Source of the DNA: JAMXLO01 sp036494925
Lineage (GTDB): Bacteria; Pseudomonadota; Alphaproteobacteria; Acetobacterales; Acetobacteraceae
DNA length: 16,763 bases
Assembly: GCA_036494925.1 (NCBI GenBank)
Contig: DASXNR010000364.1
Span: 1 to 16,763, forward strand
Direction: 5' to 3'
The notes under the pieces were generated by a model, which worked only from the letters and a program-made list of their open reading frames with translations, was not told where the DNA came from and ran no database searches. This document shows, piece after piece, positions 6,377 to 13,470 of the stretch. The position numbers were made by a program, and so were the translations under genes. How positions within the stretch are numbered: position 1 is the first letter of the stretch; the number at the start of each line of letters is the position of its first letter.

Positions 6377-7132
6377 ATGTCACGCCGAAGCGAGCCCGGG
6401 AAGCCCGATCCGATCAGCATTTCGCTTACCAGCGAACGCGCCGCGTTCATCGTCCGGTTGCAGGCCATCCTGCGCCATTGGCCGAGCGCGGACCGGCTCG
6501 CCAGGGCGACCGGTGTTTCGCCCTCGGCATTTCGCAAGTGGTTGCGGGGCGAAGCGGAACCGAGCCGCGAGCGCCTGGTTGCGCTGGCACAGGCGGCCGG
6601 CGTCACCTCAGGCTGGCTGGCCAATGGCGAAGGTCCGGAGCCAAGACTGCGGGCGACCGCCGCTCCGTCACGCATCGTCCAGGCCGATGCCGGCCTCGAC
6701 CGGCGCGACTACGTGTTGCTGCCAAAGCGCCCCGAAGCCGCGGCGGCCGGTGCGGAATCGCCGTCACCGCCGGCCGCGGTCGAGTTCATGGCCCTGCGCC
6801 ACGAGTGGGTCCGGTCCGAATTCGGTATCGAGCCGGATCGTCTGCTGCTGGAGACGGCGGTGGGCGAGTCGATGCTGCCCGGTATCCAGGACGGCGACCT
6901 GCTGTTGGTCGATGTCACGGCAAACCGGTTCGGCAGCTTTGGCGTCTACGTGCTGGAGATTGCCGGCGAACGTTTGGTGAAGCGGGCCCAGCCCAAGCTG
7001 GATGGCAGCCTCACGTTGATCAGCGACAACCCTGCCTACGAGGCGGAACACGTCCCGCCGGCGCAGGTGGCCGACATCGATGTCATCGGCCGGGTGATCT
7101 GGATCTGCGGGCCGCCGCGCCGCTTGCGATGA
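6377..7132 (+). CDS. S24-family (CI/LexA-fold) transcriptional repressor
   Basis: A 251-residue repressor. The N-terminal helix-turn-helix spans about 38-85 (ADRLARATGVSPSAFRKWLRG, written in part) and ends WLANGEGP, a pattern common in phage CI-like repressors. A Pro/Ala-rich linker (about 86-135) contains Ala105-Gly106, a possible self-cleavage bond of the LexA/CI type. The S24 peptidase domain holds the nucleophile Ser165 in GESMLPGIQDGDLLLVD and general base Lys202 in ERLVKRAQ. Proteins with this set are usually cleaved after RecA activation during DNA damage (established for the family); whether this one is cannot be seen. ATG 6377 has only a weak GAGTGG ahead; TTG 6359 is an in-frame alternative. 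It is divergent from the Ner-like gene and is likely to regulate it. Confidence 0.88.
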   Translation: MSRRSEPGKPDPISISLTSERAAFIVRLQAILRHWPSADRLARATGVSPSAFRKWLRGEAEPSRERLVALAQAAGVTSGWLANGEGPEPRLRATAAPSRIVQADAGLDRRDYVLLPKRPEAAAAGAESPSPPAAVEFMALRHEWVRSEFGIEPDRLLLETAVGESMLPGIQDGDLLLVDVTANRFGSFGVYVLEIAGERLVKRAQPKLDGSLTLISDNPAYEAEHVPPAQVADIDVIGRVIWICGPPRRLR

Positions 7133-7158
7133 TCGGCGCGGCAGCCCGGGTCGCCTGA

Positions 7159-7374
7159 TTACGGCGTGGTGACCGCGCCGCCGACCGCGCCAACGCCGCC
7201 GCCGATCAGTGCACCCGTCGCCGGCTTGCCGCCGGTCAGCGCCGCCACGCCGGCGCCGGCGCCCGCGCCCATCAGGCCGCCGGTCACCGCCCGGGTGCCC
7301 GGGTCGCTGCCGCAGGCCGTCAGCATCGTCAGCAGGCCGCCCAGTGCCAGTCCGAATGCGATCTTGCGTGTCAT
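7159..7374 (-). CDS. Small glycine-zipper outer-membrane lipoprotein
   Basis: A 71-residue lipoprotein. ATG 7374 has a strong GGAGGAG ribosome site about 7 bases upstream. The signal MTRKIAFGLALGG...LTAC ends in a lipobox with lipidated Cys21. The mature part of 51 residues is almost entirely Gly/Ala with GxxxG spacing (GGLMGAGAGAGVAALTGG and ALIGGGVGAVGG), the glycine-zipper pattern that packs membrane helices. Asp24 at mature position +4 and Ser at +3 do not suggest strict inner-membrane retention. Such proteins are common in proteobacterial envelopes and mostly uncharacterised. It diverges from mreB with about 157 bases between the starts. Confidence 0.85.
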   Translation of the reverse strand: MTRKIAFGLALGGLLTMLTACGSDPGTRAVTGGLMGAGAGAGVAALTGGKPATGALIGGGVGAVGGAVTTP

Positions 7375-7531
7375 GAGCCTCTCCTCCGTTAACCCGATGG
7401 CCGATGTCGGCGGTGGCTGAGGAAATCCGGTGGCTGGAATGCGGCGATCCCGGGGCGCCTGGTTCAACCTCTTGTTAAGGCTCCGTGGCGGGGCTAAGCC
7501 CTCCGCCTCCCGCTCACAGAGGCCTCATGTG

Positions 7532-8575
7532 ATGTTCTCCCGGCTGCTCGGCTTCATGTCGGCCGACATGGCGATCGACCTCGGCACCGCCAACACGCTG
7601 GTCTACGTCAAGGGCCGCGGCATCGTGCTGGCGGAACCCTCGGTGGTAGCGATCGCCGATGTGCGCGGCAGGAAGCACGTGGTGGCGGTCGGCGAAGAGG
7701 CCAAGCTGATGCTGGGTCGGACGCCCGGCTACATCACCGCCAGCAGGCCGCTGCGCGACGGCGTGATCGCCGACTTCGAGGTCGCCGAGGAGATGATCAA
7801 GCACTTCATCCGCAAGGTGCACAACCGCCGCGGCTTCGCCTCGCCGCTGATCATCGTCTGCGTGCCCTCCGGCTCCACCGCGGTGGAGCGCCGCGCCATC
7901 CAGGAGAGTGCGGAAAGCGCCGGCGCGCGCAAGGTGGCGTTGATCGAGGAACCGATGGCCGCCGCGATCGGCGCCGGACTGCCGGTGACCGAGCCGTCCG
8001 GCTCGATGGTGGTGGACATCGGTGGCGGCACGACGGAGGTGGCGATCATCTCGCTGGGCGGCATCGTGTATTCGCGCAGCGTCAGGGTCGGCGGCGACAA
8101 GATGGACGAGGCGATCATCAGCTACATGCGCCGCAACCATAACCTGCTGATCGGCGAGCCGTCGGCCGAGCGGATCAAGATGGACATCGGCGCCGCCAGC
8201 CAGTCCGACGATGGCGACCCGGGACCGCTGCGCGAGGTGCGCGGGCGGGACCTGATGAACGGGGTGCCGCGCGAGGTGCTGGTGAGCCAGCGGCAGGTCG
8301 CCGAGAGCCTGGCCGAGCCGGTGGGCGCGATCGTGGAGGCGGTGAAGATGGCGCTGGAGAACACGCCGCCGGAGCTTGCCGCCGACATCGTGGACAAGGG
8401 GATCGTGCTCACCGGCGGAGGCGCGCTGCTGTACCGGCTGGATCAGGTGCTGCGCGATGCGACCGGACTGGCGGTCGGGGTGGCGGAGAACCCGCTGCAA
8501 TGCGTAGCACTGGGCACCGGGCGGGCGCTGGAGGAGCGCAAGCGGCTGAGCAACGTGCTGACGTCGATGTACTAG
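7532..8575 (+). CDS. mreB: Rod shape-determining protein MreB (bacterial actin)
   Basis: A 347-residue actin homologue, exactly the usual MreB length. Signatures: a short amphipathic N-terminus (MFSRLLGFMS) for membrane binding, phosphate-1 loop DLGTANTLVY, EEPMAAAIGAGLPV, phosphate-2 DIGGGTTEVAIISLGG, and the C-terminal adenosine motif LTGGGALLYRLD. MreB filaments guide the Rod complex and so lateral cell-wall synthesis. ATG 7532 follows AGAGG by 9 bases; GTG at 7529 is possible. Usually mreB is followed by mreC, mreD, pbp2 and rodA; here the next gene is on the other strand after the stop codon, so this is an isolated copy. Sequence is full-length and intact. It could be the only mreB, separated from its cluster, or a second copy. 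Confidence 0.95.
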   Translation: MFSRLLGFMSADMAIDLGTANTLVYVKGRGIVLAEPSVVAIADVRGRKHVVAVGEEAKLMLGRTPGYITASRPLRDGVIADFEVAEEMIKHFIRKVHNRRGFASPLIIVCVPSGSTAVERRAIQESAESAGARKVALIEEPMAAAIGAGLPVTEPSGSMVVDIGGGTTEVAIISLGGIVYSRSVRVGGDKMDEAIISYMRRNHNLLIGEPSAERIKMDIGAASQSDDGDPGPLREVRGRDLMNGVPREVLVSQRQVAESLAEPVGAIVEAVKMALENTPPELAADIVDKGIVLTGGGALLYRLDQVLRDATGLAVGVAENPLQCVALGTGRALEERKRLSNVLTSMY

Positions 8576-8720
8576 CCGGGGAATTCGTCCAGCGCCGGCG
8601 CCAGGGCAGGGGGCCCGCGCGCGCTTCGATGCCTGCCAGGTCGGGGTCGCTGGCGATCCGGCGATCGAGCGCAGCGCGGGCGGCGGCGGGCGGATGGGGG
8701 AACGGCACGCCCGCCGTCAT
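8576..8720 (-). pseudogene. N-terminal stub of a DNA-3-methyladenine glycosylase (AlkA-like) gene
   Basis: ATG 8720 opens a frame whose first 34 or so residues read like the N-terminus of AlkA-type glycosylases: RRIASDPDLAGIEARAGPLP then WRRR. In the family this is followed by PGF-GLL and the QQ(V/I)S helix, then the HhH-GPD domain. Here similarity ends at about residue 36, where WTNSPAS runs into the mreB stop codon and then reads the mreB complement. No catalytic Asp or HhH motif exists. The start lies 6 bases after the stop of the exported PepSY-like gene, as in an operon. I read it as a truncated remnant; a short coincidental frame is the alternative. Confidence 0.5.
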
Positions 8721-8726
8721 ACGAAT

Positions 8727-9137
8727 TCAGCCGGTGCGGGTCACCCGGCCGCTGTGCGGGTCCATGGTAAAGCGGGCAATGACCGAGCCGTCCTGGGTGG
8801 CAAGCGCGAAGCCGATGCTGTCATCGGCGGCCGGCGCCACCTCCACCACCTTCCAGGTATGGTTGCCGCGCCACAGCAGGAACGCCTCGGCGATCTTCTG
8901 CACGTCAGGCGGCGTGAGCTTGCGGTCCTCCTGCCGATAGACCAGGGCGAAGGTGCGCAGCCGGCGCATCCTCTCGGCCCGCTGGCCATCATCGCCGCGC
9001 CGCATCCAGCCCATCCATGGCGGACGGTTCTCCACGCCGGCGGCCGGCGGTGCCGGCTGCGCGTTCGCGATCATAACACCGGTGGCCGCGCCGCCGATGG
9101 TCAGCACCGCCAATATCGTCAGAATGGTCTTTCGCAT
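8727..9137 (-). CDS. Small exported PepSY-like protein divergent from the two-component system
   Basis: A 136-residue protein. ATG 9137 has GGGAGAG upstream. Residues 1-26 form a Sec signal peptide (basic MRK, hydrophobic core, AxA-type site ANA|Q). The mature part starts Pro-rich, followed by a basic segment RAERMRRLRTF, then LTPPDVQKIAEAFLLWRG (helix) and HTWKVVEVAPAADDSIGFALATQ, ending FTMDPHSGRVTRTG. The helix plus strands ending in D-x-x-(S/T)-G-x-V resemble a PepSY-type fold, a periplasmic module often encoded beside OmpR/EnvZ systems. A role as periplasmic sensor partner or inhibitor of the adjacent kinase is inference from the divergent layout. No catalytic residues are seen. Confidence 0.75.
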   Translation of the reverse strand: MRKTILTILAVLTIGGAATGVMIANAQPAPPAAGVENRPPWMGWMRRGDDGQRAERMRRLRTFALVYRQEDRKLTPPDVQKIAEAFLLWRGNHTWKVVEVAPAADDSIGFALATQDGSVIARFTMDPHSGRVTRTG

Positions 9138-9285
9138 AATGCTCTCCCGGATAACGGTCCGCGTCTCGCGGCGGGACACAATCTGGCTCCGCCGGGTTGC
9201 TCGCGTGTGTCGTCCACGCGACGAATTGCGACGGAATGCAAACGGCTCTGCCGGAACGCCGCGAATCGCCATATGTTGCACTGTC

Positions 9286-10008
9286 ATGGAACAGGCGCCG
9301 CACATCCTGGTGGTAGACGACGATCGCGAGATCCGCGACCTGCTCGCCCGCTTCCTGGAAGAGAAGCACCACATGCGCGTCACCGCGGTGCGCGATGCCA
9401 AGGAGGCCCGCCGCGCGTTCGCCAACGGCCACTATCACATCGTGGTGCTCGACCTGATGCTGCCGGGCGAGGGCGGCCTCGAATTCGCCCGCTGGATGCG
9501 TACCCAGTCCGACGTGCCCATCGTCATGCTGACCGCGATGGGCGAGGAGACCGACCGCATCATCGGGCTCGAACTCGGCGCCGACGACTACCTGTCCAAG
9601 CCGTTCAATCCGCGCGAACTGCTGGCACGCATCCGGGCCGTGCTGCGCCGCGCCGGCGACGCGACCGATCGCCGCACCGACGCATCGGTGCGCAACATGC
9701 GCTTCGCCGGCTGGACGCTGGTGCCGGCGCGGCGGCGCCTGCTCAACCCGGACGGCGCCGAGGTGGCGCTCACCGGGGGCGAATACGATCTGCTGTTCGC
9801 GCTGGTCGAGCGGGCCAACCGCGTGCTAACGCGGGACATGCTCCTCGACCTCCTGCGTGGCCGGCAGGCTGGACCGTTCGATCGGGCGATCGACGTCGCG
9901 ATCAGCCGGTTGCGGCGCAAGCTGGAGGATGACGGCCGCAACGCCCAGCTCATCAAGACGGTCCGGGGCGGGGGCTACGTTCTGGCAGCGACAGTCGAGC
10001 GGGCGTGA
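9286..10008 (+). CDS. OmpR/PhoB-family DNA-binding response regulator
   Basis: A 240-residue regulator of standard OmpR length. The receiver (about 5-122) has Asp11-Asp13 in VVDDDRE, phospho-acceptor Asp56 in VVLDLMLPGEGG, switch Thr in VMLTAMG and Lys in YLSKPFNPREL. The winged-helix output domain (about 140-236) has LTGGEYDLLFALVERANRV, written in part, then DRAIDVAISRLRRKLEDDG and the wing TVRGGGYVLA. It binds DNA and controls transcription when phosphorylated by its partner kinase, whose GTG overlaps its TGA by 4 bases (10005-10008), showing translational coupling. ATG 9286 gives the receiver its normal N-terminus; no strong Shine-Dalgarno site is visible. Targets probably include the divergent exported-protein gene (inference). 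Confidence 0.93.
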   Translation: MEQAPHILVVDDDREIRDLLARFLEEKHHMRVTAVRDAKEARRAFANGHYHIVVLDLMLPGEGGLEFARWMRTQSDVPIVMLTAMGEETDRIIGLELGADDYLSKPFNPRELLARIRAVLRRAGDATDRRTDASVRNMRFAGWTLVPARRRLLNPDGAEVALTGGEYDLLFALVERANRVLTRDMLLDLLRGRQAGPFDRAIDVAISRLRRKLEDDGRNAQLIKTVRGGGYVLAATVERA

Positions 10009-11342
10009 CGCTTCGCCTGTGGCCGCGCAGTCTCGCGGCGCGCACGGCCATGGTTCTGCTGACCGGCCTTGTCGTCGTGCAGGTGGCAGGACTGACCATC
10101 CACGCGCTCGATCGCCTCGATGCGCTGCGCCTGGCACAGACGCGCGAGATCGCGGTGCGGGTGATCAGCACCTACCGCACCGTGATGATGACGCCGCCGG
10201 AGCGGCGCGCGACGGTGCTCGGGGAGCTGCGGCGCGTGCCGGGCCTCACCGCCGAAGTCTCGAACGATCCGCCAAGCGCGCAACTGCCGGATGAGATGCC
10301 GGTCGGGCAGCGGTTGCTGCGCGTCAGCCTGAATCTGGTGCCGCTGATGGGCGTGCCGCGCTGGCACGGGATCCGCATCCTGGCAGACCACGACCGGCAT
10401 CTGCTGGTCATCGGCATGCACATGCCGGATGGCGATTGGCTCAATCTGTCGGTCGTCGTCGAATCGCTGCGGCCGTGGCATTCGCCGCAGTTCCTCGTCG
10501 CCTTCCTGCTGATGACCGTCACCGCCGCCGGGCTGACGCTGTGGGCGGTGCGGCGGCTCACCGAACCGGTGCGCACGCTCGCGGCCGCCGCCGAGGCCCT
10601 GGGCCGCGACGTCAACGCGCCGCCGCTGCCGGAGGGTGGTCCCACCGAAGTCGCGACCGCGGCCGCGGCCTTCAACACCATGGCGGCGCGCATCCGCCGG
10701 TTCGTGGAAGACCGCACCGAGCTGCTGACCGCGATCGGCCATGACCTGCGCACCCCGATCACCCGCCTCAAGCTGCGCGCCGAGTTCGTCGAGGACAATG
10801 AGCAGCGCGGCAAGATGCTGGCGGACCTCGAGGAGCTGGAGGCGATGGTCTCGGCCACGCTGGCGTTCGGGCGGGACGCGCGCACCACCGAACAGGTGGC
10901 GTCGCTCGATCTCGCCGAACTGGTGCGCACAGTGCTGGACGAGTGCGGCGACGCCAGGCCGGACGCGGCCGCCAAACTCGGCTACGAGGGACCGCCGCAC
11001 CTGACGGTGCGCGCGCGGCCGCTGGCAGTGAAGCGGGCGTTGGCCAATCTGGTGTCCAATGCCGTGAGCTACGGCGGTTGCGCGCGGGTCAGACTGCCGC
11101 TGCCGGCGGATGGCCTGGCGGTGATCGAAGTGGAGGATGACGGCCCCGGCATCCCGCCGAGCGAGTTGGAGCGCGTGTTCGAGCCGTTCCATCGTGGCGA
11201 GCCGTCGCGCAACCGGGAGACCGGCGGCGTGGGGCTCGGCCTGCCGATCGCGCGCAACATCCTCCGCGCGCACGGCGGCGATGTGGTGCTGGCCAATCGG
11301 CCGATGGGCGGTGTGAAGGCGACCGTGACGCTGCCGGTATAG
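10005..11342 (+). CDS. EnvZ-type sensor histidine kinase
   Basis: A 445-residue membrane kinase. It starts at GTG 10005, overlapping the regulator's stop. TM1 is about 15-36 and TM2 about 163-185, enclosing a periplasmic sensor region of about 125 residues with no family I recognise. HAMP follows (RRLTEPVRTLAAAAEALG), then the dimerisation domain with phospho-acceptor His246 in IGHDLRTPITRLKLRAEF. The ATPase domain shows N box NLVSNAVSYG, G1 box DDGPGIPPSELERVFEPF and G2 box GGVGLGLPIARNILRAHGG. The kinase should autophosphorylate and pass the phosphate to the regulator upstream. The HDLRTPITR form of the H box is typical of EnvZ/CpxA-like kinases in Rhodospirillales. Signal unknown; the PepSY-like periplasmic protein is a candidate partner. 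Confidence 0.94.
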   Translation: MTLRLWPRSLAARTAMVLLTGLVVVQVAGLTIHALDRLDALRLAQTREIAVRVISTYRTVMMTPPERRATVLGELRRVPGLTAEVSNDPPSAQLPDEMPVGQRLLRVSLNLVPLMGVPRWHGIRILADHDRHLLVIGMHMPDGDWLNLSVVVESLRPWHSPQFLVAFLLMTVTAAGLTLWAVRRLTEPVRTLAAAAEALGRDVNAPPLPEGGPTEVATAAAAFNTMAARIRRFVEDRTELLTAIGHDLRTPITRLKLRAEFVEDNEQRGKMLADLEELEAMVSATLAFGRDARTTEQVASLDLAELVRTVLDECGDARPDAAAKLGYEGPPHLTVRARPLAVKRALANLVSNAVSYGGCARVRLPLPADGLAVIEVEDDGPGIPPSELERVFEPFHRGEPSRNRETGGVGLGLPIARNILRAHGGDVVLANRPMGGVKATVTLPV

Positions 11343-11356
11343 GGCAGCCGGCGCGG

Positions 11357-11431
11357 TCAGATGACGTGGAACAGCAGCAGGATGATAATGAGCGAAAGCG
11401 GGACTCCAAGAAGCCACAGCAGGATCGGCAT
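11357..11431 (-). CDS. 24-residue single-helix membrane micropeptide
   Basis: A small gene of 25 codons. ATG 11431 has GGAG 8 bases upstream (a well-placed ribosome site), and TGA is 11357-11359. The peptide starts MPILLWLLGVPLSL and continues III-LLL-FHVI, so nearly every residue is hydrophobic and it can span the membrane once. It has no charged residue except a His near the C-terminus. Such peptides usually act by binding larger membrane proteins; no specific function can be given. It lies between the kinase stop and the palindrome upstream of the S9 peptidase, and it is divergent from the peptidase. It is too short for ordinary ORF cut-offs. Confidence 0.6.
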   Translation of the reverse strand: MPILLWLLGVPLSLIIILLLFHVI

Positions 11432-11488
11432 GGGGAATCTCCAATGATCGTTGTCGGAGTGGAAACTCCCGCGACAGCCCGTGGTTTC

Positions 11489-11518
11489 GGGTACACTTCG
11501 ATATCATCGAAGTAACCC
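11489..11518. promoter_or_regulatory. Strong palindrome in the micropeptide/peptidase intergenic region
   Basis: ACTTCGAT (11495-11502) and ATCGAAGT (11506-11513) are perfect inverted copies separated by ATC. Flanking GGGT (11489-11492) and ACCC (11515-11518) extend the symmetry with one unpaired base. It ends 15 bases before the peptidase ATG 11534 and overlaps its expected leader. The AT-rich core in GC-rich DNA suits an operator for a dimeric regulator. As RNA it would also fold, just ahead of the GGTGAG ribosome site, so leader-hairpin control is the alternative. Confidence 0.55.
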
Positions 11519-11533
11519 GCCGGTGAGACCGCC

Positions 11534-13402
11534 ATGCTGATCCCCCGCGCCCACCTGTTCGGCAACCCAACACGCGCCGCCGCCCGCATCAGCCCGGACG
11601 GGGCGATGCTGTCCTGGCTCGCGCCGGTGGACGGCGTGCTGAACGTGTTCGTCGCACCCGCCGATGCGCCCGCCGACGCGGTCGCGGTGACGCAGGATCG
11701 CGGCCGCGGCGTGCGTATCTACGGCTGGACCTACGCCGGGAACCTGGTGTTCCTGCAGGATGTCGGCGGCGACGAGGACTTTCACGTGTTCGGTGTGGAC
11801 CCGAGACGGCGCGAGACCCGCGACCTGACGCCGTTCGCCGGCGTGCGCGCGGGGATCGCGGGAGTGAGCCGGGTCCGCCGGGGTGAGCTGCTGGTGTCGC
11901 TGAACCGGCGCGATCCGCGGTTCCACGATCTGTTCAGCCTCGAGCTGGCGAGCGGCGCGCTTGAGCCGGTGGAGGAAAACCCCGGGCTGGCGGGGTTCGT
12001 GACCGACGAGGCGTATCGCGCCGTGCTGGCGCTGAAGCTGACGCCAGACGGCGCGCGCCAGGTGCTGCGCAAGCAGGACGGCGCGTGGGTATCGTTCCTG
12101 GAATTCGCGCCGGACGATGCAAGGTGCTCCGGGCCAAACCACCTCGATCCCGCGGGGCGGGTCCTGTACCTGCGCGATGCGCGCGGGCGCGACACCGCGG
12201 CGCTGGTCCGGCTGGACCTGACGAGCGGCGAGAGCACCGTGCTGGCGGCCGATCCGCGGGCGGATATCGGCGGCATGATCGTGGACATCGAGACGCGGGC
12301 GCCGCGTGCCTACACCGTGGTGGTCGAGCGGATAGAGTACCACGCGCTCGACCCGGCGATCGCGCCCGACCTGGAATTCCTGGCACGGTCCGGGATCGGC
12401 GACTGGGGGCTGTCGAGCCGCACCGAGGATGACCGCCTCTGGATCGTCTCGGCCAATTCCGACACGCGGCCGGCGGTGGATTACCTGTACGACCGGCCGG
12501 CCCAGACGCTGCGCGAGGTGCTGCGCGCCCGCCCGGAACTTGACGGCGTGGCGTTGCGGCAAATGCATCCGGTGCGGATCGCGTCACGCGACGGGCTGTC
12601 GCTGGTCAGCTACCTGACCAAGCCCGATATTGCCGCGGCACCGCCGCTGGTGCTGCTGGTGCACGGCGGTCCGTGGGCGCGCGACTATTACGGCTACAAT
12701 TCGTGGCACCAATGGCTCGCGGACCGCGGCTACGCCGTGCTCAGCGTGAACTTTCGCGGTTCCACCGGCTTCGGCAAGGCGTTCATCAACGCCGGCGACG
12801 GCGAGTGGGGGCGCCGGATGGACGACGACCTGTGCGACGCCGTCGCCTGGGCGGTGGCCGAGGGCCATGCCGATCCCGCGCGCATCGCGATCATGGGGGC
12901 GAGCTACGGCGGCTACGCCACGCTGGTCGGGCTCACCCGCAACCCGGAATTGTATGCCTGCGGGGTGGACATCGTCGGTCCGAGCAACCTGGAGACGCTG
13001 CTGCGCACCATCCCGCCCTACTGGGAGTCGATCCGCGCCGATTTCCATCGGGCGATCGGCGACATCGACACCGCAGCCGGCCTGGCGCAGGCGCATGAGC
13101 GCTCGCCGCTGTTCCGCGCGGCGAACATCCGCAGGCCGCTGCTGATCGCCCAGGGCGCCAACGACCCGCGGGTGAAGCAGGCCGAGAGCGACCAGATGGT
13201 GGCGGCCCTGCGCGCCGGCGGCATTCCGGTGACCTATGTGCTGTTCCCCGACGAGGGGCACGGTTTCGCGCGGCCGGAGAACGCCATCGCGTGCAACGCG
13301 CTGATCGAGGAATTCCTGGCGCGTCATCTCGGCGGCGCGGCGGAACCGGTCAGCGCCGAGGAGATGGCGGCGAGCACGGCGCAGATCGTAGAACGCGGTT
13401 AG
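11534..13402 (+). CDS. S9-family serine peptidase (prolyl oligopeptidase / acylaminoacyl-peptidase-like)
   Basis: A 622-residue enzyme of normal length for bacterial S9C-like peptidases. Residues 1 to about 350 form the beta-propeller, with weak WD/TolB-like blades (RISPDGAMLSWLAP, VFLQDVGGDEDFHVF), which restricts access to short peptides. The alpha/beta hydrolase domain (about 355-610) has oxyanion segment LVHGGPWARDYYGYN, nucleophile Ser457 in GASYGGYATLVG, Asp544 in GANDPRVKQAESDQMV and His576 in DEGHGFARPEN, so the triad is complete. No signal peptide is seen, so it is likely cytosolic and cleaves peptides or N-acyl amino acids (family knowledge). GGTGAG lies 7 bases before ATG 11534. 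The palindrome upstream may control it. Confidence 0.93.
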   Translation: MLIPRAHLFGNPTRAAARISPDGAMLSWLAPVDGVLNVFVAPADAPADAVAVTQDRGRGVRIYGWTYAGNLVFLQDVGGDEDFHVFGVDPRRRETRDLTPFAGVRAGIAGVSRVRRGELLVSLNRRDPRFHDLFSLELASGALEPVEENPGLAGFVTDEAYRAVLALKLTPDGARQVLRKQDGAWVSFLEFAPDDARCSGPNHLDPAGRVLYLRDARGRDTAALVRLDLTSGESTVLAADPRADIGGMIVDIETRAPRAYTVVVERIEYHALDPAIAPDLEFLARSGIGDWGLSSRTEDDRLWIVSANSDTRPAVDYLYDRPAQTLREVLRARPELDGVALRQMHPVRIASRDGLSLVSYLTKPDIAAAPPLVLLVHGGPWARDYYGYNSWHQWLADRGYAVLSVNFRGSTGFGKAFINAGDGEWGRRMDDDLCDAVAWAVAEGHADPARIAIMGASYGGYATLVGLTRNPELYACGVDIVGPSNLETLLRTIPPYWESIRADFHRAIGDIDTAAGLAQAHERSPLFRAANIRRPLLIAQGANDPRVKQAESDQMVAALRAGGIPVTYVLFPDEGHGFARPENAIACNALIEEFLARHLGGAAEPVSAEEMAASTAQIVERG

Positions 13403-13470
13403 CACCCAGGGGTGTCGCAAAGAAACGGGAACGGCGACCAGGCGATGGGTTTCGGTGCGCTCTACCCATC

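Noticed and set aside
7514..8500. A 328-codon minus-strand frame opposite mreB
   Set aside because: Antisense to a full-length MreB; product is His/Asp/Arg-rich with no recognisable fold.
11342..11533. The TTCGAT palindrome as a Rho-independent terminator of the kinase operon
   Set aside because: It lies about 150 bases after the kinase stop, is AT-rich rather than GC-rich, and lacks a T-tract; operator or leader hairpin fits better.
9975..11573. A 532-codon open frame on the minus strand opposite the sensor kinase
   Set aside because: It is the complement of a gene with all kinase motifs in place; its product is a His/Gln/Arg-rich string with no domain, typical of antisense frames in GC-rich DNA.
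13403..13414. CACCC-AG-GGGTG inverted repeat just after the peptidase stop codon, as a terminator
   Set aside because: The loop of two bases is too tight for a hairpin, and no T-tract follows on either strand.
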